From Teratosphaeria epicoccoides (Eukaryota; Ascomycota; Dothideomycetes; Mycosphaerellales; Teratosphaeriaceae), in NCBI GenBank assembly GCA_021401465.1, contig JADDMT010000007.1, positions 186,001 to 250,000 of the forward strand: 64,000 bases of DNA. The letters run 5' to 3'. Shown here piece by piece: positions 54,368-64,000 of the stretch. Numbering within the stretch: position 1 is the first letter of the stretch; each line of letters begins with the position of its first letter. The notes under the pieces were generated by a model. It had not been told where the DNA came from, searched no databases, and saw only the letters and a list, made by a program, of their open reading frames with translations. The position numbers were made by a program, and so were the translations under genes.

Positions 54368-55273
54368 ATGTCTTCCACGCCTCCCAACCTCTCCCGCGGC
54401 CGCTGCCACACCACGCAGGCGGACATCCCGACGACACTCCAGCTGTGCTCGGGGTGCCGAAGCATTCGATACTGCTCCCGGGATTGCCAACGCCGAGACT
54501 GGCCAGCACATAAACAGCAATGCCAGCAGGGTCACACTAGAGACAGGGTTCGGACGACCATGCGGTTGAACATAACGGAATTGAACCAAACGCTGTCGAA
54601 TCCTACTGGACTAGCCAACGTCGTCCCGGATCCTCGTGAGGAGGGCATGGGTTTCTACCTCAAGACCGAGACTCCCCACCTTCACGACATCTCGATCATC
54701 GGGCCATTCCATTCTCGTGCGGCCTTGGTGCCTTCGATCGTGCGTACTTTCGGGCAAGCCTGCGTACACGGACAGGACGCTATTGGGGAAATAGTTGAGA
54801 ATGGTAAGGACGACGGTCGTAGGCGGAGGCGGGGCTAGAAGCATGCGTAGTACCCTTCTCTAGGAATGTTGAATAGTTTCGAGCACATCACATCACCAAT
54901 CAGAAACAATCCGGACCGTACGAAAACAGTCCGTCTCTTGAAAGAGCACAATCCTCACATCCTTGCGCAACTCCCGGGGACGGTGTGGTATGTCACGTCT
55001 ACTGAGGTGAACCTCCCTGCTGCCGAGCAGATGGCACAAACGAACCCGGGACCGGAGAGTGCTGCTCCAGTCAAGGGTATTCATGTGCGCGGCACGTTCT
55101 CGGAGCCGGAGCCTGCTATTGCTGCCGCGCGTGAGATTGCGCAGGCGCTCGTCCGTGGAGACTCCAGTCGAAGCCTTACTGTGATCCCTGGACAGATCGG
55201 CGGTACGACGTGGGCTGCGGTGGTCAGCGGGAATTGGACAGGTGCAAGCGATATGCATCTGGTCAGCGTGTGA
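54368..55273 (+). CDS. MYND-type zinc finger protein, unrecognised
   Basis: Two exons (54368-54803 and 54864-55273, 60-bp intron GTAAGG...CTAG) give about 281 residues. The N-terminal MYND finger reads LCSGCRSIRYCSRDCQRRDW and ends PAHKQQC. The CxxC, CxxxC and HxxxC ligands are present, but the first pair is incomplete: RCHTTQAD has one cysteine where CxxC is expected. Zinc site 1 may be altered. The rest, including DPREEGMGFYLKTETPHLHD, ILAQLPGTVWYVTSTEV and the end VVSGNWTGASDMHLVSV, is a globular domain I do not recognise. MYND fingers usually mediate protein interactions. ATG 54368 was preferred to an in-frame ATG at 54278 because homologues usually start near the finger. Confidence 0.75.
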
Positions 55274-55446
55274 GAAGATCGCGGAATCGTTGAAGCCCTT
55301 TAGTTGGAGTGAGAGGTATGCTTGGTATATTATATCTAGGTCGTTCAGCATCTCGGGAAAAGAGTTCTTGTCTACGCGTTAGAAGCATACGTCAAAGTCA
55401 ACGCCTCATTGCACCACCGTCCTTGTGGCTGTCGGTGTCACGGTCT

Positions 55447-56388
55447 CTATAGGTCAAACAATTTCTTGAGCTCGGCAGCCGTCTCTTCTGGATTCTTGAC
55501 ACTGTGGCCGATGGTCCTCGAGTCCTCGAAGATCTCGAAGTCGTTGCCGCCCTTGTACGTCTTGTCGCCAAAGAAGTGGATGGTTTTGTAGTCGACACCT
55601 CCTGGCAGGTTCTTCTCGTTCTCGATGTGCTGCAAGCAGTACGTCTTGTCCCAGCCTTGTGGGAACACGTCGAAGGAGATTTGACCACCGATAGAGTACC
55701 TTTGCAAACCATTAGACTGCTTGTGCTCTGGGCGGGACGTACGGAAGATACATACGTCAGACCCAGACCTGGAAACTCCTTCTTGATCGCCTCCACGAAT
55801 GTTGCCCTGATCTTGTGCTCCAGATCGAACTTCTCATACTCATTCCTTTCCTGTACACTCGCGTTCCTTCCGATTGGGCTCACATTGATCATGCCGTTCC
55901 TGAACTCAATGAATGTACCCCTCTTGACCGGAATCTCCAAGTCCGCGACGTAGTGCAAGATGAACCTCACCAATTTCTTGTAGTTGTCTTCACCGATCCA
56001 CTTGATGAAAGAGTGCGAGGCGAGTGGCTGGCCCATGCGGTAGGCAGTCAGACCGTTCTCGGCGAAGCAGAAGTCGAAGAGGGTGGTGACGGGGATGGAT
56101 GCGGTGCCAAGCTGTTCTTGCTGCTTTGCGAGGTCGGATCCTCCGACGAAGCCAATGGCGACTTTGTGGCGGAGTTGTGAGAGGAGTTGAAGCATTTCCG
56201 GTGAGACAGTCTGACCTGTGTTAGTGCGCCGGCTTCACAACGGAAGCTCTGTGCTTGCGGATGGGCAGCGCGCCGCGACTTACTCGTCTCGCAGGTGTTA
56301 AGGTGCCATCGACGTCGAAGAGCACGACGGTGTCTTTGACTGGCCTGTTGTCCAGGGACGGGATCACACTCGCAGCAGCGGCAGCCAT
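55447..56388 (-). CDS. SEC53: Phosphomannomutase (Sec53/PMM)
   Basis: Three exons (56388-56284, 56210-55756, 55699-55447; introns 73 and 56 bp) encode 270 residues. The enzyme converts mannose-6-phosphate to mannose-1-phosphate in the cytosol, for GDP-mannose used in glycosylation and wall mannan. The HAD nucleophile motif FDVDGTLTP lies near residue 25. The splice joins LTPARR to TVSPEMLQLLSQLRHKVAIG. GFVGGSDLAKQQEQLG, FCFAENGLTAYRMG and RNGMINVSPIGRN follow. After the second splice, YSIGGQISFDVFPQGWDKTY and FFGDKTYKGGNDFEIF complete the family signature. Length and all motifs are standard. ATG 56388 starts a short Ala-rich lead (MAAAAASVIP). It is divergent from SET1. Confidence 0.97.
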
Positions 56389-57718
56389 CTTGCGCAACTG
56401 TGTGGAGATTTGTCTGCTCGACGTCGGGTTTTCTCCTTGTTAGCTTTCGATTAGTTCCAGTGGCGAGCAACGCACCCTTTTGAATGCTGCTTTTCTTCTT
56501 GGCAACACGGCCAGCTGTTCAAGTACCCGCAACCTACACTGATGATGTGATATTATGCGACCACACCAAAGCGAGTGCGACGAGACGAAAGCGAGCGGTC
56601 AACCAACGCTGAACAAAAAGAAGAGATGTGCAGTACCAATGCAAGCTACTTCCTATCCCTGTCGTCGTGGGGCTGTTGGAGAGGTGGGGACCAATAAATA
56701 TGACATGCGTGGGAAACGTTGAAAGATCAGGATGATTGGACTACGAGACGTGTGGCTATCTGATCACGTCCCCTACAAGGCAGCACGCGCATGGCGGCAG
56801 TATTGTATGTAGTCAACTTCTGAGTTGAACTTGCATGGTGGGGAAGCCTGAGGCTGTCATGTCGAAGCGGGTACATTGGAACGAGTCCCAACTCGACCTC
56901 GACAGCGACTCTCGTTGGTCATTGTACAAGATGTGCCCTGGTCGATTATTCGCGATGGAAACCTCGAAGCGTACGTAGCGTGCTGGCATTGCTTCGGTCC
57001 CTTCTCGAGCATTCAAGCCGCACACGTACATGTCCGACTGGCGACTGGCTGCTGGATATCTCTCGCTGCCCACTCATGAGGCACGTGACCCGTCATCACA
57101 CTGCCACGGAAGTCTTGTGAACTGCGCCATTCGTCTCGCTCGTGCTTTCACAGACACATTTCGATTCTCGTCTCATGCCGGACGTGCTGACCTGGCGCCG
57201 AGCGGCGCGTGTGTAATTGTGCTGGGCCTGCCTACCGCCCGACAGTCGAGGCCAAGCAGCTGGAGTGTAACCACATCAGGAACTCTTCTGTTCTGTCTCA
57301 TGCTCAAGTCCACCTCTTTGTATCTGATTGAACATGATGATGTACGATGGCAGATACATATTTTTGATGATGTGGCAGCCTTCGAGCCTTATTAGTAAAG
57401 GGTTCCTCGGCAGCAAGCGGGGGATCCCCGAGAGCGTCTTCAAAGTTGGAAAGGAGCCCGACCACATCGCTTCACGCGTGTACACTCATCGCAACCATCA
57501 GACCAGTCCTCACCTTCAACCACAAGCAACTGTGCATCGGATCGCTTGGGTTGATCGAGTAAGCCCGGAGCGCTCACACCGACCATCCCTGTCCAGACGC
57601 GGTACGCGCCTCGTCGCATTCTCCTCATTCTGCCCTGCCTGCTTAATGCCACAGCCGCACCAGCGACAAATGATGGCCGCAGCGTTCGTCACGGGTGCGT
57701 AAGACTGCCGGGACGACA
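56389..57718. other. Divergent intergenic region, SEC53 / SET1
   Basis: Over 1.3 kb of shared upstream sequence. Several short plus and minus frames lack starts, introns and domains. No RNA gene was recognised. Confidence 0.4.
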
Positions 57719-60700
57719 ATGTCGTCGGGCAGCGGTGGAGGACTGCACACACTGAAACGGAAACGTGAGTCGTCCAGCGCGCCGAACAAGACGCCTAAAT
57801 ACAGCAACGGCACCTTCACCAGCTCGCGACTCGCGCACAGCACACCTGCGGATGGCAGTGGCGCCTCGCAGCACTATCGCTCGCCCGACTCTGATGAAAT
57901 GCATCACTCGGACTCGGGCGAAACACCACGCGGTATTGGCTCAGCAAGTTCACTCACAAGCGCGGCCTCGTCCGTGTTCAGCTCGAATTCACATGCGTAC
58001 ACGCACAACAAGTCCGCTTCACTTGCGAACAGCTTGACGCCTCTTACATCCCACTCAGACTCTTCGCCTCCAAAGGCCAGCAGCCCGCCGGCTTCCAAGT
58101 CTGCCGCAGACATGGCTTCCAACGCGAGCAATGGCGCGTTCGCCACCTCTCAAACACCCGCTTCGGAGATCGCACAGAAAGATCGGCCAACAGTGCTGCC
58201 GCCACCGGGTAAAGCAAAAGGGTACAGAGTGGTTTGGGATCCAGAAATGGACAACAAGCTCAGCAAGGAAGAGCGAAAGCGCGCAACAATCCGGAAAAGA
58301 GATTTCGGCACAGAGGTACGCAAAACAATTCATAATTTGCTGAGCTTGCCCAACATCATAGGCATAACGTGAAGAAAATGGCGAGAAAACCACTCTGTAC
58401 CCTTTTGCTGATACCCGGTGTGATGGCAGACATACGAGCCGGATCCTCCTCCAGATCCACGATTAGCAATTCCTGGCTACACGTCTGGCCAGTGTCGTGG
58501 CAAGGACCGACCGAGCAAGGCGATTTGGAGGCCTGCGCCCTACAATTTGCCACCATACAGGCTTGATCGCAATTCCATTGGGCCTGGCGAGGCGCAGCAG
58601 ATTTTGGTTATGGGCTTTGATCCATTCTTGCCCGAAGCAACTTTGAGGCACAACTTTAGCGCGTACGGCAGCGTTGCGTCAGTCACGAATAAGACAGATC
58701 CGGACACTGGCAGCTTTCTGGGCATTGCTTCGATTAGGTATCGGGACACTCTCATTGATGGGCAGGAATATACCGCTATAGAAGCCGTGAAGCGGGCCGA
58801 GACAGAATTCAATGGGCAGCGCATTGGAGTACACACTGTGCGAGTCGAGTCGGATCGCGAGGGACGCAAATTCAAGCGGGCAGTGGAAGCTGCGCTGAAG
58901 AAAGCAAGAGCCGAACGTGCGCGAGATCGGCCGGCTCCTCCACCTCCACCACCAGCCGAGACCGCACGCCCAGGTTCGGACTCGCCAGCACCACCTCCAA
59001 ATGCGCCCAAAGGACCGTCGGGCCGGCCATCGCGAGCACCACCCGCAACGTCGGGAGCACCTGGTCGGTCCAAGGAAGCAGCTCCGCTTCCTCACCCAAA
59101 GTCTGCAGCAGCAGCGCTTATCGAAGACGAGCCCATTCTCGGCAAGATTAAGCGAAAGCCGTACATCCATATCCCGCACGCTTCTGTGCCAGTGCTTGGA
59201 ACGACCATCCCGCACTTGAAGAAGCGGCTGAAGGCGTATGATTGGAGAGAGGTTAGGCTCGACAGGACCGGCTACTACATAGTCTTCGAAGATTCAAAGC
59301 GCGGCGAGGATGAGACAGAACGCTGTCACAACGAGTGTAACATGCAGGCCTTGTTCACTTACAAGATGGGCATGGAGTGCCAGAAATACGGCAATCCCAA
59401 CTATGAGCGAAGTCCAAGTCCCGAACGCGTGATGGCGGCGAAGCAGAAGCGAGAGCACTTCGAGCGGCTGCAAAAAGAAGAGGCTGAAGATTTGGAGATC
59501 GAGAAGAGAAATCGCGCTGAGAGCCTGGATCCAGTGCTGGGCGCATTGGAGCAGTTGCGTATGGAGCTGCGCGACAAGATTATGAGCGACATTAAGGCCA
59601 GGGTGGCTATACCGATATTCCACGACAGTCTAGATCCCGCCAAACATACAGAGAAGCGGCGGAAGCTTGGTTTGCGTGACCCGCAGGACAATGAGAACAA
59701 GGGCACTGCAATGCTGTTTAGCAGGGCTGGAGATACACCTCTGCAGACACCCAGAGGCAGACATGGATATCCTTTGTCCCACTCCAAACCTTTGCGTCCG
59801 CACGATCCACATCAGCAACGTGGCAGGAGGGGCGACCGGGAGCGCGAAAGGGCGCCAGTCAACGCCTTTGTCGATGAGCGCAGGCGGAGACCCGCAGCGC
59901 GGCCTACGCAAGCAAGAGGTCTGCATTATAGGCTGCAGCAGATGTACGAAGACGATGAGGACTCTGACGAAGAAGAGCGGAGCACCTCTGTCACTCGCGA
60001 CACCGAAGACCAGGAGAGCCGACCTCTCAGCCGCGCGAGCAGGACGTCCACGCCTTTTGACACTGACTCGGTTGCGGACACTCCCAAACACAAGCGGAGA
60101 AAAATCGCCGACTGGGAAGAGGAGGAGAAGGAGAGGTTTGATCCGTTGCAGAAGCAGCTGCTCGGTCATTTGCTGCATAAGGAGCCTGAAGACCTGGCGA
60201 CACGTGAGCTCGAGCTCGTCGTCAACAGCTTGCCAAGGACATCTAGATATGGTCTCCGCGCCAGAACAGAACTTTACATTCGACAGAGGTCGAGGGACGA
60301 CGACGACTTGTTCCAAGTCAAAGTCGAGAAACGAGATCTCGTGGATGCTTTTGCTGACGATTCTGTGGCTGAGAAGGAGCAGGATACAGCAGGTGCTGAT
60401 CTGCAAGTCAAAGCTGCGAAGGATAAGTCAAGGAAGAAGCGCAAGACGAAGAAGCAGATTCTCGAGGAGCAGCAAGCGCTGAAATTGGAAGCTCAGACAG
60501 CCCACGACGCCCATAAACCTGTCGGTGCTGAGACTGTCGCCAAGATCCAGGCGACGGCACGTGAGTATGAGGAGGTAGCCGCGCTCGAGGAAAGGCCCAC
60601 TGGGTGGTGGAGTTTCACGCATGACAAGCCGCGCCGGACCATTGAAGACGACCTTACCACAGTGCTTGATATTGACGGATGGCAAGACTTCATCAAGGAT

Positions 60701-61671
60701 GATGAGGATCTCGAGATGCTTCGACGAGCTCTGGCTGAGCAGCCGAGGTCGGACATCGGTGATGCTAAGCTCTGGGCTTGGAAGCAGAAGGAGATCAAGG
60801 CACTCAACAGCGGCACCCATGGTCCCGTTCAAACCGAGACTGGCATCGAAGGCTATTACGTGCCGAACAAGACTGGCTCTGCCCGTACTGAGGGTGTAAA
60901 AAAGATCTTGAACGAGGAAAAGTCCAAGTACTTGCCACACCGCATCAAGGTACAAAAGGCGCGCGAAGAGCGCCAAGCGCAGGCGAAGGCTAACCCAGGC
61001 GCTGCCGCTGCTGCTGAAGCTGCGAAGATGGCAGCCGCAGACAAGGTAGCCAGTACTGCCACTTCCAGAAGCAACCGAGTCAACAATCGCCGCCTTGTGA
61101 ACGATATTAACCTGCAGAAACAGAGTTTGGCCACAGCCAACAGCGATGCAGATGTGGCCATTCGTTTCAATCAGCTCAAGAAGCGCAAGAAGCTCGTCAA
61201 GTTCGACAGGTCTGCAATCCACGGCTGGGGTCTGTACGCTGAAGAGAACATCGCGCAGAACGAGCTCATCATTGAGTACGTGGGTGAGAAGGTCCGACAA
61301 AAGGTGGCCGATCTCCGTGAAATCAAGTACGAGAAGCAGGGCGTCGGGTCCTCCTACTTGTTCCGCATGATGGACGACGAGATTGTCGACGCGACGAAGA
61401 AGGGTGGCATTGCTCGTTTCATCAACCATTCATGCAGTCCAAATTGCACTGCCAAGATCATCAAAGTCGAGGGCACACCGAGAATCGTCATTTACGCCCT
61501 TAAGGATATCTACACAAGTAAGCTGCTCATGCGACAATCGACAGAACAATTACTGACCACGTTTAAGATGACGAGCTCACGTACGACTACAAATTCGAGC
61601 GCGAGTACGGCTCTACGGACCGAATTCCCTGCTTGTGTGGCTCAGCTAATTGCAAGGGCTTCCTCAACTGA
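57719..61671 (+). CDS. SET1: Histone H3-K4 methyltransferase Set1 (COMPASS)
   Basis: Three exons (57719-58315, 58430-61517, 61568-61671; introns 114 and 50 bp) encode about 1262 residues. Set1 methylates lysine 4 of histone H3 in the nucleus as the catalytic COMPASS subunit. The N-terminus is disordered. The first splice joins RKRDFGTE to TYEPDPPPDPRLAIPGYT and leads into an RRM-like domain (QQILVMGFDPFLPEATLRHN). A second conserved region (YKMGMECQKYGNP) and charged repeats follow. The nSET segment (HRIKVQKAREERQ, with NKTGSARTEGVKKIL before it) precedes the SET domain. That domain includes RSAIHGWGLYAEENI, IIEYVGE, FINHSCSPNC and, after the last splice, NDELTYDYKF. The post-SET CLCGSANCKGFLN ends the protein. 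All catalytic motifs are intact. First ATG at 57719. Confidence 0.97.
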
Positions 61672-62119
61672 GTGCGATACTTGGGTACTCAGCCTCGTAT
61701 GTATCGGCGCACGAAACCCGGGACTCTGCCACTGGTTCTCGCGTAGCGTAGACGAAAGGTGGTGTAGTTGGCACTTCAGGCACAGGCTGCAGTCGGGAGA
61801 ATTGACGGCAACGGTATCATTTATTGCATGTACGCGAGCCCAATAGGCTTCATCGCAAGGTGTTAACAGAGCCATAAAATACCAACGGGAGCCTCTAAAG
61901 GGCTAGAGCAGAACCCGATCAAGTGTCTCATCACATGCTTGCCTCGCGCATCTGGCGGCTGCAGGAACAGCTGCCCCCGTCCTGCTTGCCCCACCGGTCG
62001 GTCTGTCGTGCCCCGCAGATCGATGAAGGCTACTCAACCTGACACGACCCTGCGAAACAAACTTACAAGCATTGCAAAGAAGCTCACACATTATTGTTGG
62101 TCCCGAATCGCATAAGAAG
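61672..62119. other. Intergenic between SET1 and RIB4
   Basis: SET1 3' side and lumazine synthase promoter. No element or gene was recognised. Confidence 0.4.
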
Positions 62120-62827
62120 ATGGCAGGCATCAAAGGTCTTGGTGAAGCGAAGTCCTACGATGGTAAGCTGGAGCCATGCTCTCCCTAGCGTTTGAGCGCG
62201 CCCTCACCACGTCGCGCGACAGGCTCTTCCCTCCGCATCGGCATTGTCCACGCACGCTGGAATACCAAGATCATTGGAGCGCTCCTCGCCGGCACCCGCA
62301 AGTCCCTCAAAGCCGCTGGAGTCAGAGACGAAAACATAGTCATCCAGTCCGTCCCCGGCTCCTACGAGCTCCCCTACGCCGTCCAGCAAATGTGGAAAGC
62401 CTCACACTCTCAAGCCTCGGTCTCCGGAGCCGCAGGCGCATTACTCGGCAGCGCAACGGACCTTCTCTCTCAAAGCACGACCGACCTCACGAAAGTCGGA
62501 AAGGATGCGGCAGGGCAGAAAGAGAGCGGGGGGAGTAAAGAGCCGTTTGATGCGATCATTGCGGTTGGGGCTTTGATTAAGGGGAACACGATGCATTTCG
62601 AGTATATTTCGGATGCGGTGAGCCATGGGTTGATGAGGGTCCAGTTGGAGCAGAATGTGCCGGTGGTGTTTGGGTTGTTGACGCTATTGACGGAGGAGCA
62701 GGGGTTGGAACGGGCGGGAATCGATGAGGGGCGCAAGGGGCATAATCATGGTGAGGATTGGGGGGCTGCGGCAGTGGAACTGGGGTGTAAGAGGAGGGGC
62801 TGGGGGGAGGGGAAGTTTGTGGAGTAG
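62120..62827 (+). CDS. RIB4: 6,7-dimethyl-8-ribityllumazine synthase (riboflavin synthesis)
   Basis: Two exons (62120-62162 and 62223-62827, 60-bp intron) give 215 residues. The enzyme condenses 5-amino-6-ribitylamino-uracil with 3,4-dihydroxy-2-butanone-4-phosphate, the penultimate step to riboflavin. The short first exon (MAGIKGLGEAKSYDG) joins SSLRIGIVHARWNTKIIGA. Substrate-site motifs follow: VPGSYELPYAVQQM, VGALIKGNTMHFEYISDAV and FGLLTLLTEEQGLERAG. The family catalytic His is preserved in the C-terminal GHNHGEDWGAAAVEL segment. An insertion of about 45 residues (from SHSQASVSGAAGALLGSA) is typical of fungal enzymes. Leu codons change from mostly CTC in the first half to mostly TTG in the second. 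Confidence 0.96.
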
Positions 62828-64000
62828 GAGCGTGGAGATGGATACTTGAATTTAGCGGATATCGGCACGTACTTGATGAATTATTTCATGTAGTAGGGAG
62901 GTGGCTTCGGTCATTGACGATAGGGCTTCATCACACATGATGCAGCGACGGAGAGGAAAGAGTGAGCACAGGGGTCGTTGAGGTCGCGACATGCAAATCT
63001 CGAGAAGCCGGATGTCCTAGAGGCTATGAGTCAGCCAACCTGGCTACAACTCTCACATGTCTACGAATGTGTTGCCAATGTGCTGCACCTGGCGCGCCGC
63101 ATAGCCTCGAGATCCAGCAGACCGCTAGCCGGCCAACGGTTCACACGCTTGCGTGCAGCCTACAGCATACCAGATTCGCCCCTCCTCCTCCCCGGACTCA
63201 ACAGCTCCATACACCATACATCTCTCTGCACGCGCACAGACTGCCACGCATGGTATTGCGCCGCCAGAGGGCTGAGACCGAGTGCTATGAGCCCAAGAGG
63301 ATGAATGCACTGAGCTCGTCTGCTTCTGCTCGTGCTGTAGCGCCAGGGCGATTAGCATACAGCGATTGAGAGCTATTCGTCTGACGCTGAGCAATGTTGC
63401 CGAGGTACGCTCGGCCACCATGCATGAACTCATGGGTATCGATGGCATCCCAGCGCAATAGCCGCATTGGATGGCCAGTCAGACTGCTTCTGCTTGTTGC
63501 AGACGGAACAATCGGATATGTACAGACCCGTGGACTGATTGCGCTTTCAGACATCCCGGGTTCCCTTTCTGCTACTGTGCCACTTTTGCTCAACAGAATC
63601 AGGAGGAGGCTGGCGCACGGTCACACATCAACGACTGATTGCGCATGACTAATGAATGCTTCGCGGGTCGCAAAGGATGTTTTACCGACATTATTTTGGA
63701 CCAAAGGCCACGTATGTTGTGACTCTCGCGTTTCCTGCGGCAGCCAGGTCTGAGGAGGTACATACTCTCATGCTTTCCCTGCTCAACTATACACGATAAT
63801 TCCCTGCGCTCGAACCTCGCAAGCCCTTCGCAGGCCGTAAGTGTGCCGAACTCAATAGTAGGGTTTGCAGACGCCTTTGTAGACGGGCTTGTGGACTAGA
63901 GAATCGCAATCTCCCCTAGGTTTTATACATGTAGTATTCACAAAGAAGGGCGCGTTCTACGTGATAATTAGATCTTGTAGACTTTCTACATCTTACTATT
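62828..64000. other. Terminal gene-free region
   Basis: Short frames on both strands lack starts, introns or domains. There is no telomeric TTAGGG array, RNA gene or recognisable mobile element at the right edge. Confidence 0.45.

Noticed and set aside
60428..61429. Minus-strand 333-codon frame inside SET1
   Set aside because: Shadow of the nSET/SET coding region.
63900..64000. Possible telomere or contig-end repeat at the right edge
   Set aside because: The sequence is AT-rich but shows no TTAGGG-type or other tandem unit.

Overview
This is a filamentous ascomycete nuclear contig. Genes are split by short introns (about 47-114 bp, GT...AG, often with a CTGAC/CTAAC-like branch site). The gene set is typical of Pezizomycotina: Set1, Ded1, Sec53, an Ies1-like INO80 subunit, Eis1, sphingolipid C9-methyltransferase and lumazine synthase. 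The decayed J-domain/coiled-coil and SRPK-like genes suggest a Dothideomycete; that placement is inference, not proof. Spliced models below were built by hand from reading frame and splice signals; no alignment or search was run.

Layout. 1-4.8 kb: no confident gene, only short ORFs that look decayed. 4.8-13.1 kb: MFS anion-type permease, an unrecognised three-exon gene, a frame-broken gene, a GNAT acetyltransferase and a nucleolar SRP40-type protein. 13.9-17.0 kb: a gene graveyard with a 35-bp tandem duplication, a J-domain/coiled-coil pseudogene, a 65-bp imperfect duplication and an SRPK-type kinase pseudogene. 17.3-24.2 kb: secreted/accessory block with a GH16 glucanase, a Ser/Thr-rich PAN-like wall protein, a small secreted protein and a cytochrome P450. 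24.6-32.1 kb: EIS1, a Tyr/Ser phosphatase, a DUF3602 protein and an FMP32/CCDC90 mitochondrial protein. 32.3-36.0 kb: accessory DNA with degenerate repeats, an orphan decayed reading frame and an unlisted three-exon small secreted cysteine protein. 36.5-42.9 kb: Ies1-like and an M16 metalloprotease, divergently arranged. 42.9-45.9 kb: gene-free, with a cluster of four GTCAA-N4-TTGA palindromes. 45.9-62.8 kb: dense housekeeping block (Gly-rich small protein, cyclophilin B, Ded1, C9-methyltransferase, MYND protein, Sec53, Set1, lumazine synthase). 62.8-64 kb: nothing supportable.

The housekeeping genes form several divergent pairs (EIS1/phosphatase, DUF3602/FMP32, Ies1/M16, Gly-rich protein/cyclophilin, SEC53/SET1), each sharing an intergenic promoter region. 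No CRISPR array, rRNA or tRNA gene was seen, and no biosynthetic cluster is evident beyond the lone P450. The most interesting signals are the palindrome cluster, the cryptic secreted protein, an intragenic switch in third-position base choice shared by several genes, and several one-base frame breaks that are either real decay, recoding or assembly errors.
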